A stretch of 64,000 bases of DNA from CAWDNM01 sp964521195 (GTDB lineage: Bacteria; Actinomycetota; Coriobacteriia; Anaerosomatales; JAAXUF01): assembly GCA_964521195.1 (NCBI GenBank), contig CAZFRE010000001.1:496001-560000 (forward strand), read 5' to 3'. The position numbers and the translations under genes were made by a program. The notes beneath the pieces are model-generated. The model was not told the DNA's origin and made no database searches. It saw only the letters and a program-made list of their open reading frames with translations. Below are positions 34,113 to 43,578 of the stretch, piece by piece. Every line of letters starts with the position of its first letter. Position 1 is the first letter of the stretch.

Positions 34113-35819
34113 GTGAAGGACGCCATCTCCGAACTCGTTTCGACCGCCATCCGTGCGGCCATCGACGCAGGTGAGCTGCCGCTTGCCGACGTACCCGATC
34201 CGGCATTGGAGCGTCCGCGCGACGTCGCGAACGGAGACTGGGCGACCACCGTCGCGCTGCGATCGGCCAAGCAGGCCGGCATGAACCCGCGCGCGGTCGC
34301 CGAAGCGGTGGTGGCCCGCATGACGGGGCACCCGGACATCGATGCGCTCGAGATCGCGGGCCCGGGGTTCATCAACATCAGGCTCTCCGCGCACGCGCTG
34401 CAGCGAGTGCTCACGGAGGCGAGGCTGCAGGGACCGGGCTTCGGGCGAGTGGCCGATGGCGCCGGCAAGCGCGTGCAGGTCGAGTTCGTCTCGGCGAACC
34501 CTGTGGGGCCCATGCACGTCGGGCATGGGCGGTGGGCGGCTCTCGGTGACAGCATGGCGCGCGTGCTCGCGCATGCCGGCTGGGTCGTGGAGCGCGAGTT
34601 CTACATCAACGACGCGGGCGTGCAGATGGATACGTTCGCGAAGTCCGTCTCGGCGAGGTACCTCGAGCTGTGTGGCGAGGCCGTCACGTTCGAGGCCGAC
34701 TGGTATCAGGGCGCCTACATCACCGAGATCGCTCGCGAGATCTTCGAGGCCGAGGGGCGGTGCTGGCGCGACGCCGCACCGGCCGAACGCGAGGAACACT
34801 TCCGCGAGAAGGCCTACGTTGCGGTGCTCGAGCACCTCAAACACGTCTTGCACGAGATGGGCGTGGACTTCGACGTGTGGTTCTCGGAGCGTTCGCTGCA
34901 CGAGCGCGCGGCGGGCGGTCCCACCGCGGTCGAGCATGCGATATCGTCGCTGCGCGAGGCCGGCTACATCTACGACCTCGACGGTGCGGTGTGGTTCCGT
35001 TCGACCGACTTCGGGGACGACAAGGACCGCGTCCTCATCAAGGCGGACGGAGAGTACACGTACTTCGCCGCCGACATCGCGTACCACAAGAACAAGTTCG
35101 ATCGCGGTTTCGACCGCGTGATCAACATATGGGGTGCCGACCACCACGGCTACGTCGCGCGTATGAAGGCTGCGTGCGCCGCGCTCGGGCACGAGGGCCA
35201 GCTCGACGTGGTCATCGGCCAGCTCGTGAACCTGTTCCGCAACGGTGAGGCCGTCCGCATGAGTAAGCGGACCGGCGAGATGGTCACGTTCGAGGAGTTG
35301 CTCGAAGAGGTCGGTGCCGATGCCGCGCGGTACTGGTTCCTCCGCCGCAACACCGACCAGCCGGTCGACTTCGATATCGAGCTCGCCCGCACGCAATCCG
35401 CCGATAACCCCGTCTACTACGTGCAGTACGCGCACGCGCGGATCTGCTCGATACTGCGCAAGGCTGCCGGAGACGAGATCGCGGCGCGCCACGCCACCAT
35501 CGCGTCCCTCGCGGCGGAGTTCGTGCGTGGGGACGCCGACCTCTCGCTGCTCACTGAGGACGCCGAGCTCGCGTTGATGCGCAAGCTCTCGGAATTTTCC
35601 GAGGTCGTCGAGGGGGCGGCACGCGATCTGGCGCCGTACCGTCTCACGCGCTACGCCGAGGACCTGGCCGCTGCGTTCCACCAGTTCTACACGGTGTGCC
35701 GCGTCATGACCGATGACGCCGAACTCACCGCCGCTCGCCTCTATGCGATCGATGCGCTTCGCAGCGCACTCGAGGCCGTCCTGGGTCTGCTCGGAGTGGG
35801 GGCACCCGAGCGGATGTGA
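34113..35819 (+). CDS. argS: arginyl-tRNA synthetase
   Basis: This 568-residue class I synthetase has the N-terminal Add-1 domain and the HIGH-like motif HVGHG (135-139) in SANPVGPMHVGHGRWAALGD. The KMSKS-loop region reads MSKRTGEMVTFEELL, and a DALR-type anticodon-binding domain ends the protein. The GTG at 34113 was chosen over 34065 because the longer form overlaps the probable promoter. It starts the argS-lysA-hom-thrB-rho block typical of Actinobacteria. Confidence 0.95.
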   Translation: MKDAISELVSTAIRAAIDAGELPLADVPDPALERPRDVANGDWATTVALRSAKQAGMNPRAVAEAVVARMTGHPDIDALEIAGPGFINIRLSAHALQRVLTEARLQGPGFGRVADGAGKRVQVEFVSANPVGPMHVGHGRWAALGDSMARVLAHAGWVVEREFYINDAGVQMDTFAKSVSARYLELCGEAVTFEADWYQGAYITEIAREIFEAEGRCWRDAAPAEREEHFREKAYVAVLEHLKHVLHEMGVDFDVWFSERSLHERAAGGPTAVEHAISSLREAGYIYDLDGAVWFRSTDFGDDKDRVLIKADGEYTYFAADIAYHKNKFDRGFDRVINIWGADHHGYVARMKAACAALGHEGQLDVVIGQLVNLFRNGEAVRMSKRTGEMVTFEELLEEVGADAARYWFLRRNTDQPVDFDIELARTQSADNPVYYVQYAHARICSILRKAAGDEIAARHATIASLAAEFVRGDADLSLLTEDAELALMRKLSEFSEVVEGAARDLAPYRLTRYAEDLAAAFHQFYTVCRVMTDDAELTAARLYAIDALRSALEAVLGLLGVGAPERM

Positions 35820-35910
35820 TCGCCGACGCCGCGTGAGCGGCGGGACCCGCGCACGACCGCACAGTCAGCCACACCCCGGTCTGGACCGGTGACAGGAAGA
35901 AGGGACCACG

Positions 35911-37272
35911 ATGGGGAAGCCGTCAGTACCTCGTCCGCCCGCGACGCCGGATCTCAAGACCGGCGCGGACCTGATGGGAGTGCTGCCCGTCACCGCTGAG
36001 ATCAAGGACGGCCACCTGTGGCTGGGCGGCGTCGATACCGTGAAGCTGGCCGAGCAAGCGGGTACGGCGGTCTACGTCATGGACGAGACCACCATCCGCA
36101 ACCAGCTGTCCGAGTACGTGAGATGGACCCGCTTCCACTGGAAGGACGTCGACGTCGTCTACGCCGGCAAGGCCTTCATGTCGCTCGCGATGGTCAAGCT
36201 CGTCGCCGAGGAGGACTGCTGCCTCGACGTGTCGAGCGGTGGTGAGCTCGCCTTCGCGCGCAAGGCGGGATTCCCGATGGATCGCATATACGTGCACGGT
36301 AACAACAAGACGCCGCTCGAACTCGCCGAGTGCCTCGATGCCGGTGTTGGCCGCATCGTGGTAGACAGCTTCGAGGAGATGGAGCGTCTCTCGGCGATGG
36401 CGGCTGAGCGTGGCATGACGCAGCGCATTCTCATCCGCGTGACGCCGGGCGTCGAGGCCGATACCCACGACTTCATCATGACAGGCGCGGAGGACTCGAA
36501 GTTCGGCTTCGGCCGCAACCAGGGACTTGCGATGCAGGCGGTCAAGCGAGCGATCGAGCTGCCCGGCATCGACTTCGACGGGCTGCACATGCACATCGGC
36601 AGCCAGATCTTCGCGCTGCACAGCTTCGCGAAGGCGATCGAAGTCATCGTGGAGTTCATCGCCGAGATCAAGGCCGAGACCGGCGTTGAGGTCCGCATGC
36701 TCGACACGGGCGGCGGTCTGGGCATCGCGTACGGTCTGCCCGACGAGCCGTCCACCATCAAGGACTACGGGAAGGTGGTCGTTGACGGTATCAAGGAGGA
36801 GTGCGAGAAGCACGGCCTCACCGTGCCCGCGATGGCGGTGGAGCCGGGCCGCTCGATCGTCGCGAATGCCGGCGTCACGCTCTACACCGTGGGCTCGATC
36901 AAGGAGATCCCCAACATCAGGACATACGTCGCCGTGGACGGCGGCATGTCCGATAACATCCGGACGTCGCTGTACGATGCGCACTACGAGGCGCTCATCG
37001 CGAACAGAGCCGACCAGCCGCGGGAGATGGTCGCCACCGTGGCCGGCAAGCACTGCGAGTCGGGCGACATCGTCGTCAACGACGCGCCGCTGCAGTGCCC
37101 GCAGGTCGGCGACATCTTGTGCGTTTGTGCCACGGGAGCCTACTGTCAGTCCATGAGCAGCAACTACAACAAGCAGGTGAGGCCGGGCGTCGTCTTTGTT
37201 CGCGACGGCGAATGGCGCTGGGTGGTACGCCGCGAGACGTACGACGACCTCATGCGGTGCGAGGTAGGCTAG
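35911..37272 (+). CDS. lysA: diaminopimelate decarboxylase
   Basis: This 453-residue PLP enzyme makes lysine from meso-diaminopimelate. The PLP Lys87 is in VVYAGKAF, HMHIGSQIF is the PLP-phosphate region, GGGLGIAYG follows, and CESGDIV carries the second-subunit active-site Cys. The N terminus has about 45 extra residues before the barrel, as in many actinobacterial LysA. GAAGAAGGGA precedes the ATG at 35911. Confidence 0.95.
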   Translation: MGKPSVPRPPATPDLKTGADLMGVLPVTAEIKDGHLWLGGVDTVKLAEQAGTAVYVMDETTIRNQLSEYVRWTRFHWKDVDVVYAGKAFMSLAMVKLVAEEDCCLDVSSGGELAFARKAGFPMDRIYVHGNNKTPLELAECLDAGVGRIVVDSFEEMERLSAMAAERGMTQRILIRVTPGVEADTHDFIMTGAEDSKFGFGRNQGLAMQAVKRAIELPGIDFDGLHMHIGSQIFALHSFAKAIEVIVEFIAEIKAETGVEVRMLDTGGGLGIAYGLPDEPSTIKDYGKVVVDGIKEECEKHGLTVPAMAVEPGRSIVANAGVTLYTVGSIKEIPNIRTYVAVDGGMSDNIRTSLYDAHYEALIANRADQPREMVATVAGKHCESGDIVVNDAPLQCPQVGDILCVCATGAYCQSMSSNYNKQVRPGVVFVRDGEWRWVVRRETYDDLMRCEVG

Positions 37273-37274
37273 CG

Positions 37275-37694
37275 ATGGACCGGATCCTGCGCATCGAGGG
37301 CCTCAGCGGCGACTTCATCGAGTTCGGCGATGCCACGCCGTTCGACCATCCGGCGGACTGGAAGCCGCGGTGGCACCTGCACGCGGAGACGAACCTCGGC
37401 GACGAGTCGGCCGTCACGCTCTCGATGGAGCTGTGGGACTGCGAGCCCACGTGGCTGGCCCTGTTCCAGGGACAGCTGCTCGAGGCGTGCTTCAACGCGA
37501 CGGGAGAGGCCCACCTCGCAACCGGCAGCTACCCGGACGTGAACCTCCAGGTGTCTTTCACCGACGAGACCGGGCGGGCGATCGTCAGCCTAGAGACCTG
37601 GGAGGCCGATCAGCAGCTCACGATGAAGTTCCCGTCCGATGAGCACCTGCTTCAGTCCGCGCTCACCGAGTTGGGGCACTTCCTCGGCAAGTGA
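37275..37694 (+). CDS. conserved hypothetical protein, possible DUF6228-like fold
   Basis: This 139-residue acidic, soluble protein has no signal peptide or membrane helix. It has alternating hydrophobic strands (WHLHAETNLGDESAVTLSMELWD, then VNLQVSFTDETGRAIVSLETWE), suggesting an all-beta fold with a C-terminal helix. The ATG at 37275 is 3 bases after the lysA stop, so it is co-transcribed. I cannot assign a function; the DUF resemblance is from memory only. Confidence 0.7.
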   Translation: MDRILRIEGLSGDFIEFGDATPFDHPADWKPRWHLHAETNLGDESAVTLSMELWDCEPTWLALFQGQLLEACFNATGEAHLATGSYPDVNLQVSFTDETGRAIVSLETWEADQQLTMKFPSDEHLLQSALTELGHFLGK

Positions 37695-37720
37695 AACGTC
37701 GGGTGTGCGCTGACAACGAC

Positions 37721-37753
37721 GAAGGCCCGCAGGCGATCAGCCGGCGGGCCTTC
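37721..37753. terminator. hairpin terminator between convergent genes
   Basis: Perfect 10-bp stem GAAGGCCCGC (37721-37730) / GCGGGCCTTC (37744-37753) around a 13-nt loop. It sits between the plus-strand hypothetical gene and the minus-strand CxxCH gene and may stop transcription from both sides. Confidence 0.75.
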
Positions 37754-37776
37754 GAGACTGTGTGGCTTTGTGGCAG

Positions 37777-38142
37777 CTAGAGAGCTGGTGAGATCGACTT
37801 CACGCGGGACCCGGTCTTCTTCTTGACGGCCCACACCTTATACGTGGCGCCCTTGTCGACCGTGAAGGTGCCGGTGGACGACGTACGGTACTTGAGGTTG
37901 GCGCCGTTCCTCAGCACGGCCCATCCGGCTGTGCCGGAGCCGCCGGTGACCTTGATGCTGTAGGTCACAGTGGTCGAAGTCTCACCGGTGCGGCTGAGCG
38001 AGATCTTGACCTTCGTCGTCTTCTTGTGACAGTTCGAGCACGAGCTGGTCTTGCGCGGCTTGGCCATGGCGTTGGTGCTGACCCCGACGAGGCCAAGCGT
38101 CAGCGCCGCGACCACGACGAGGAGTACGAGCTTCTTCTTCAT
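37777..38142 (-). CDS. small secreted protein with a single CxxCH haem-binding motif
   Basis: This 121-residue protein begins with a signal peptide (MKKKLVLLVVVAALTLGLVG, cleavage likely after AMA). Then SSCSNCHKKTTK gives one c-type-haem motif (CSNCH), followed by a beta-rich, Thr/Ser/Lys-rich domain (VTYSIKVTGGSGTAGWAVL...GTFTVDKGATYKVWAV). The domain resembles small Ig-like modules. It could be a monohaem electron carrier or a surface protein; a zinc-site alternative is possible because the motif stands alone. The ATG at 38142 has GGAGGACC upstream. Confidence 0.75.
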   Translation of the reverse strand: MKKKLVLLVVVAALTLGLVGVSTNAMAKPRKTSSCSNCHKKTTKVKISLSRTGETSTTVTYSIKVTGGSGTAGWAVLRNGANLKYRTSSTGTFTVDKGATYKVWAVKKKTGSRVKSISPAL

Positions 38143-38294
38143 AAGGGTCCTCCGCTGATCGATTGTGCGTCCAGAGCGAGCACGGGAGTCTGCAGGGTAT
38201 GTCGACGGTCATCGCTCCTAGTGAAGCATCGGCGCGGTTGATGAGCCTGAGGTGAGAGGAGTGTGAGGGTTCTCTCATCAGGCCGACCGTCGGC

Positions 38295-38300
38295 TACAAT
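38295..38300 (+). promoter_or_regulatory. -10 element of the hom promoter
   Basis: TACAAT lies 51 bases upstream of the hom start. No clear TTGACA-like -35 box is visible 17 bp upstream. Confidence 0.4.
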
Positions 38301-38351
38301 GAACGGGCGCCGCACGCTGGTGTGCAGCACATCCATTCCGGAGGGATTCTC

Positions 38352-39638
38352 ATGCGGACTGTTCGTGTCGGGCTGATCGGCCTGGGTACTGTCGGTTCTG
38401 GTGTCGTCGAGATTCTGCGCAGGCATCGCGAGGACTTCGCTCGGCGCGCGGGAGTGGACATCGAGCTCGCCCGGTTCGCCGAGCGCAACACGGACCGCTT
38501 CACGGATCTCGGCCTGCCCCCCGAGCAGTGCGCGACCGACGCCGCTGAGCTCATCAACGATCCCTCGCTCGACGTCATCATCGAGCTGATCGGCGGCACG
38601 GGCGTGGCGCGGACCGTCGTGCTCGACGCGCTCAATGCTGGGAAGAGCGTCGTGACCGCCAACAAGGCACTGCTCGCGAGCAATGGCGAGGAGGTCATGG
38701 CTGCCGCCGAGGCCAGCGGCGTCGACATCGCGTTCGAGGCGAGCGTGGGCGGCGGGATCCCTATCATCGGCCCGCTCAAGCACTCGCTCACCAGCAACGA
38801 GATCACCGCGGTCATGGGCATCGTGAACGGTACGACCAACTACATGCTCACCCGTATGGCCGAGAACGACCTCGACTACGCCACCGCACTCGCCGAGGCG
38901 CAGGCGAAGGGCTTCGCGGAGGCGGATCCGACCGCCGACGTCGACGGCCTCGATGCCGCAGCCAAGATCGCGATCCTCTCGTCGATCGCGTTCAACAGCC
39001 GCGTCGTCATGAACCAGGTGCCTACGGAGGGCATCCGCTCGCTCGCGCCTGAGGACATCGCCTACGCACGTGAGATGGGCTACGCGATCAAGCTGCTCGC
39101 GATCGCGCGCCGCATGGACGACGGCATCGACGTGCGCGTCCACCCGACGATGATCCGCACGTCCCACCCGCTCGCGAGCGTCAACGGCGTCTACAACGCC
39201 ATCTACGTCGTGGGCGACTCGGTGGGCGAGACGATGTTCTTCGGCGAGGGCGCGGGTTCGTTGCCCGCCGCCAGCGCGGTCGTCGGTGACCTGATCGAGG
39301 TCGCACGCCGCATCCAGGCCGGGTGTGCGCCGATCGTCGGGTGCACCTGCACCGAGCACCTCGGGGTGCGCGATATGGCCCAGCTCGAGACCGAGTACTA
39401 CATCCGCCTCCACGTCGCCGACAAGTCCGGCGTACTCGCTGCGGTTGCGACCGTCTTCGGCCAGCACGACGTTTCGATCGGCTCTGTGATCCAGAAGCGT
39501 GCAGAAGGGGGCGTCGCACAGATCGTCTACGTCACGCATCTCGCGCGCGAGAAGGACGTGCGTGCGGCGCTCGCAGAGATCGAGGCGCTCGACGTGGTCA
39601 GCAACATCGCATCGGTCATCCGCGTCGAGGAACTCTGA
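38352..39638 (+). CDS. hom: homoserine dehydrogenase with ACT domain
   Basis: This 428-residue enzyme reduces aspartate semialdehyde to homoserine. The NAD(P) motif GLGTVGSG is at 10-17. VTANKALLA, NGTTNYMLTRM and EADPTADVDGLDAAAK are catalytic-domain blocks. A C-terminal ACT domain (about 350-428, YYIRLHVADKSGVLAAVATV) allows feedback control by threonine. The ATG at 38352 follows GGAGGGA. It is followed one base later by thrB; thrC, usual at this place in Actinobacteria, is not here. Confidence 0.96.
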   Translation: MRTVRVGLIGLGTVGSGVVEILRRHREDFARRAGVDIELARFAERNTDRFTDLGLPPEQCATDAAELINDPSLDVIIELIGGTGVARTVVLDALNAGKSVVTANKALLASNGEEVMAAAEASGVDIAFEASVGGGIPIIGPLKHSLTSNEITAVMGIVNGTTNYMLTRMAENDLDYATALAEAQAKGFAEADPTADVDGLDAAAKIAILSSIAFNSRVVMNQVPTEGIRSLAPEDIAYAREMGYAIKLLAIARRMDDGIDVRVHPTMIRTSHPLASVNGVYNAIYVVGDSVGETMFFGEGAGSLPAASAVVGDLIEVARRIQAGCAPIVGCTCTEHLGVRDMAQLETEYYIRLHVADKSGVLAAVATVFGQHDVSIGSVIQKRAEGGVAQIVYVTHLAREKDVRAALAEIEALDVVSNIASVIRVEEL

Positions 39639-39639
39639 C

Positions 39640-40557
39640 GTGGGGGCAGCCGTCCTCATCCCGGCGACGAGCGCCAACCTCGGCCCCGGATTCGACAGCT
39701 TCGGGCTCGCGCTGGACCTGCACAACCGCTTTGAGGCGGAACTCGCCGACGAGTGGAGCGTCGACATCGAAGGCGAAGGCGCGGGCCTGCTGCGCACCGA
39801 CGCGGACAACCGCGTGGCCACTGCGATGGCTGCGGCCTTCGAGGCGCTCGGCCGACCCGAACTCCGCGCGCGCATCGGGTGCGTGAACCGCGTGCCGCTC
39901 GGCAACGGGCTTGGCTCGTCCTCCGCGGCGATCGTCGGTGGCGTCATGCTCGCCGAGGAGCTCACGGGCGAAGAGCTCGGCGAGCAGGCACGCCTCGAGC
40001 TCGCGGCGGAACTCGAGGGTCATCCGGACAATGTCGCCGCAGCGCTGCGCGGCGGGTTCACCGTGTGCTGGAACGACGGCGCGCACGTGCGCACGGCGCG
40101 CTTCCAGCCGGCTCGCGGCCTCGCGGTCGTGGTGGTCGTCGCCAACGGAGAGCTTTCGACCAAGACCGCTCGGGCGATGCTCCCCGAGGCGGTGCCGCAC
40201 ACTGATGCGGCGTTCAACGTCGCGCACGCCGGACTGCTGGCGGCATCGATCGCGACCGGTCGCCCGGAGCTTCTCGGCGATGCGCTCGCGGATCGGCTGC
40301 ACGAGCCGTATCGCGCATCGGCCGTGGCCGACATGCAGGCCGTGCACGACATCCTGCGAGATGCCGGCGCCGCCGGCGTCGCGCTTTCGGGCGCGGGTCC
40401 CACGATCATCGGCCTTGTCGCGGGTGACACCGATGAGGCCGCCCACGCTCTCGCGGAGGAGGTCGCCGGCCGTGCAGCCGATGCCGTCAGGGCGCTCGGC
40501 ACACGACGCCCCCCGGCGGCACTGCGGATCGACCGCGCCGGCGCGCGCGTGCTCTGA
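39640..40557 (+). CDS. thrB: homoserine kinase
   Basis: This 305-residue GHMP kinase has PATSANLGPGFDSFGLAL at the N terminus, the ATP loop PLGNGLGSSSAA, and the C-terminal ALSGAGPTIIGL glycine-rich motif. The GTG at 39640 starts one base after the hom stop. It phosphorylates homoserine for threonine synthesis. Confidence 0.95.
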   Translation: MGAAVLIPATSANLGPGFDSFGLALDLHNRFEAELADEWSVDIEGEGAGLLRTDADNRVATAMAAAFEALGRPELRARIGCVNRVPLGNGLGSSSAAIVGGVMLAEELTGEELGEQARLELAAELEGHPDNVAAALRGGFTVCWNDGAHVRTARFQPARGLAVVVVVANGELSTKTARAMLPEAVPHTDAAFNVAHAGLLAASIATGRPELLGDALADRLHEPYRASAVADMQAVHDILRDAGAAGVALSGAGPTIIGLVAGDTDEAAHALAEEVAGRAADAVRALGTRRPPAALRIDRAGARVL

Positions 40558-40611
40558 CACACCAACGAGCGTGGGGAACACCCCTCGCGCGATGACAGTG
40601 GAGGCCTACGC

Positions 40612-41649
40612 ATGTCGGACATGACTCCCCCGAGCTACCCCGAGCAGCCGCCGGCGCCCCCGATGGCCGCGCCGCAGCAGGCCGCGCCTCAGGCGCCGCC
40701 GCCTGCGCCTTACACGCCGCAGCCCCAAGCCGACCGCCCGCGCCGCGGGTGGGTGTGGGCGATCGTCGTGCTGCTCATCGTCGGCGGAATCCTCGGCAGC
40801 TGCGTGTGGAGCGTGTCCCTGCTCGGCAAGGGGGTCGAGGGCGCGCCGATCACCACCGGTGACGCGATCGCTGTGATCCCCATCGACGGCGTCATCGCCG
40901 GGTCAGGCACCGCAGGCGTCGTCACGCCGCAGGACTTCCTCCGCCAGCTCGACCGCGCGGAGGAGGACGAGAACGTCAAAGCCATCGTCCTGCGCGTCGA
41001 CTCGCCGGGCGGCACCGTCGCGGCGAGCGAGGAGATCGCGACCTACGTGAAGGAGTGCGGCAAGCCCGTGGTCGTCACCGTTGGCGACGTCGGCGCGTCC
41101 GGCGCGTATATGGTCTCGTCGCAGGCGGACAAGATCTTCGCGCTGCCCGGCTCGGCGATCGGCAGTATCGGTGTGATCACGGACATCCCCAACGTCTCCG
41201 GGCTGCTCGACAAGGTGGGCGTGAAGTTCACGGTCGTGAAGGCCGGCAAGTACAAGGACGCCGGCAGCCCGTACCGCGCGCTGACCAAGGAGGAGACCGC
41301 TCTCATCCAGGGCTCGGTCGACCAGGTGTACGACCAGTTCATCGACATCGTCGCCGAGGGCCGGGACATGCCGCGCTCGGAGGTCGAGTCGCTTGCCACC
41401 GGGTGGGCGTGGAACGGCTCGGACGCCATGAAGCTGGGACTCGTGGACGAGATCGGGACCTATCGCGATGCGATGGATGAGGCGGCGGACCTCGGCGGCA
41501 TCACCGGCGAGTACGAGACGGCCGACTACAGCGAGCAGGAGTTCGAGGAGTTGCTGAACTCCCTGCTCGGTATCAGCGACCGGCTGTCACCGCTCGGCGC
41601 GCTCGACTCGCGCGGCGCCACGCAGCCGACACCGGTGCTGACGAAGTAG
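40612..41649 (+). CDS. sppA: signal peptide peptidase SppA
   Basis: This 345-residue membrane protease has a Pro/Ala/Gln-rich cytoplasmic N terminus (1-45), one membrane helix (about 47-70) and a single SppA domain. The nucleophile Ser163 lies in GDVGASGAYMVSS. The general base Lys is in AGKYKDAGSP (Lys213 or Lys215). IDGVIAGSG and RVDSPGGTVAAS are also typical. It is the short, single-domain (Gram-positive) form. It degrades residual signal peptides. Confidence 0.93.
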   Translation: MSDMTPPSYPEQPPAPPMAAPQQAAPQAPPPAPYTPQPQADRPRRGWVWAIVVLLIVGGILGSCVWSVSLLGKGVEGAPITTGDAIAVIPIDGVIAGSGTAGVVTPQDFLRQLDRAEEDENVKAIVLRVDSPGGTVAASEEIATYVKECGKPVVVTVGDVGASGAYMVSSQADKIFALPGSAIGSIGVITDIPNVSGLLDKVGVKFTVVKAGKYKDAGSPYRALTKEETALIQGSVDQVYDQFIDIVAEGRDMPRSEVESLATGWAWNGSDAMKLGLVDEIGTYRDAMDEAADLGGITGEYETADYSEQEFEELLNSLLGISDRLSPLGALDSRGATQPTPVLTK

Positions 41650-41687
41650 GCGGAGCGACGCTCTGCGCGTCGGATACCGGTGTCGCG

Positions 41688-42769
41688 TCACCCACGCTCG
41701 CACGTCTGTCCGCGCCTGCGGTCCCAGCGCTCGATCATCCAGACGAGCCCCCAGATGATGGCCGGGGTGAGCATGCACACGAGCACGACCGCGAGGAATC
41801 TGCTCGAATCGAGACCGAGGTTCACGGTCGCGTAGAAGCCGATCCAGTAGGTCAGGATCGCGCCGAAGATCGTGAAGGGTAGCCCCAGGACGGTCAGCAG
41901 GGTCAGGGCGCGACCGCTCGTTCGTGCCGAGCGCGTCTGCAGGATCTGCGTGACGTTCCCGAGATGCTGCTCCATCGAGGAATTGAGTTCGACCTCGCGG
42001 ACATACTGCGCACGGATGTTGGTGCTGGTGTCGATCGCCTCGGCGAGTTCTCGGACCTCCGGCGACGCCGATCGATTCATCGTGAGGAAGTCGCGATCGA
42101 AGTCGATCAGGTAGACGCGATTCGCGGCGATGCGCTCCATCGCTGCATCGTCGAGGTAGTGCGCGCCAGTCTCGATCGGCACGGACCATTGCAGACGCTC
42201 GATTCGAAAGATGAGCACCATCGCGAAGTAGTAGAACGCGACCAGATACGGTGCGACCGCCGCTTGAGCCTGGGTGAGCGGCTCGTCCGTCGCTGGTGCT
42301 GCCACCTCAGGATGGAAGAACTTGAGCGCAGGCTTGTTGTCGCTGCGGTCCCGGTCCACTGACAGCATCGTCTTCGCAAGCGACGAATCGCCGAGCGCCG
42401 AGAAGAACGTCTCGTACAAGTCGATCTCGAGTTCCGCGCGTGCCTGCTGCCGGATGCGGGCCACCGCCTCGCGGCTGTCGACATCATCCACAGACACGAT
42501 CTCGGCCACGGCGACGTAGGTGTGACCTCTCACGCCGAGGTCGTCCGGACCGCCTACACGGAAGACGAAGGAGCGCAGGAGTCGCAGTCGCTGGCCATAC
42601 CATTCAACTTCCGCGGGGTTCCCTTGTAGCTCCCAAGCGCGTGAGAACACTCGCCAGATGAGCGCTCGTCGTGCAGCCCTCGTGCGTCGGTCGGGGTGAC
42701 GGCCTGGCCCCTGTGACGGGCGATCGCGACGACATACACGGTCTTGTTCGCAGGTGCGACCTCGGGCAT
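41688..42769 (-). pseudogene. frameshifted gene for a membrane protein of unknown function
   Basis: Two minus-strand frames join into one plausible protein of about 360 residues. The first (ATG at 42769, AGGGGG upstream) reads MPEVAPANKTVYVVAIARH and continues to about TDARGLHDE. The second frame takes over near 42665 with LIWRVFSRAWELQGNPAEVE and continues to the stop at 41688. The span is 1082 bp, one base short of a whole number of codons. The C terminus has a helical region and two membrane helices (LTLLTVLGLPFTIFGAILTY and FLAVVLVCMLTPAIIWGL), CorA-like in layout but without a GMN motif. It could be a real mutation, an assembly error, or an intact shorter gene with a non-ATG start. Confidence 0.55.
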
Positions 42770-42800
42770 CGGACCCCCTGTACATGACGATGTGGCTTCC

Positions 42801-42809
42801 TGCTATACT
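42801..42809 (+). promoter_or_regulatory. extended -10 promoter of the transaldolase-like gene
   Basis: TGCTATACT, an extended -10 element (TGn plus TATACT), lies 107 bases before the GTG at 42916. No good -35 box is needed for this promoter class. The divergent membrane-protein gene starts 32 bp upstream. Confidence 0.5.
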
Positions 42810-42915
42810 GCCTGCATCTGGCGTTTCTCGCCACACTCCTTCTCACTTCCGTCACAGCCCTGCAGCGGGACTCTGTGGCAGGAGTCTGTCCTTCGCCAAC
42901 AAGGAGAGATGCATC

Positions 42916-43578
42916 GTGAAGTTCTTCCTGGACACGGCCGATATCGCCGAGATCGAAGAGGCTGCCAGCTGGGGCGTGCTGGCCGGCGTCACCACCAACC
43001 CCACGCTCTACGCCCGAGTCGGCGGCAAGCTCGCGGACTTCCACAACCACCTGAAGCGCATCTGCGACATCGTCGACGGGCCGGTCTCCGGCGAGAGCGT
43101 CGGCCTCACCCGAGACGAGATCGTGCGTGAGGGCCTCGAGTTGGCCGAGATCGCGCCTAACCTCGTCGTGAAGGTGCCGACGATGCCCGAAGGCCTTGCT
43201 GCGACCAAGACGCTGTCGGAGCGTGGTATCAAGGTGAACATGACGCTGTGCTTCACCGTTCCGCAGGCGATCCTCGCGGCACGCTCGGGCGCATCGTACG
43301 TATCGCCGTTCGTGGGCCGTTTCGACGACATCTCAGAGGACGGTATCGCGCAGCTTTCCGATGTCGTCGTGGCGCTCAACAACTACGACTTCGGCCACGA
43401 CGTCGAGGTGATCGCCGCGTCGATCCGCTCGGCGAATCACGTCACGCAGGCGGCGCTCATGGGCGCCGACATCGCGACGGTTCCGTTCCCCGTCCTCAAG
43501 AACCTGGTGAAGCATCCGCTCACCGACCGCGGCCTGGAGTCGTTCCTGGCCGACTGGGAGAAAGTGAAGAACGCATGA
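42916..43578 (+). CDS. fsa: transaldolase-like fructose-6-phosphate aldolase
   Basis: This 220-residue TIM-barrel protein of the short transaldolase/FSA class starts MKFFLDTADIAEIEEA. VTTNPTL is at 25-31 and the Schiff-base Lys86 is in NLVVKVPTM. FVGRFDD and NHVTQAALMGADIATVP complete the family pattern. The length near 220 fits the short form; whether it acts as transaldolase or F6P aldolase cannot be decided by reading. The GTG at 42916 has AAGGAGA upstream and overlaps rho at its 3' end by 4 bases. Confidence 0.92.
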   Translation: MKFFLDTADIAEIEEAASWGVLAGVTTNPTLYARVGGKLADFHNHLKRICDIVDGPVSGESVGLTRDEIVREGLELAEIAPNLVVKVPTMPEGLAATKTLSERGIKVNMTLCFTVPQAILAARSGASYVSPFVGRFDDISEDGIAQLSDVVVALNNYDFGHDVEVIAASIRSANHVTQAALMGADIATVPFPVLKNLVKHPLTDRGLESFLADWEKVKNA

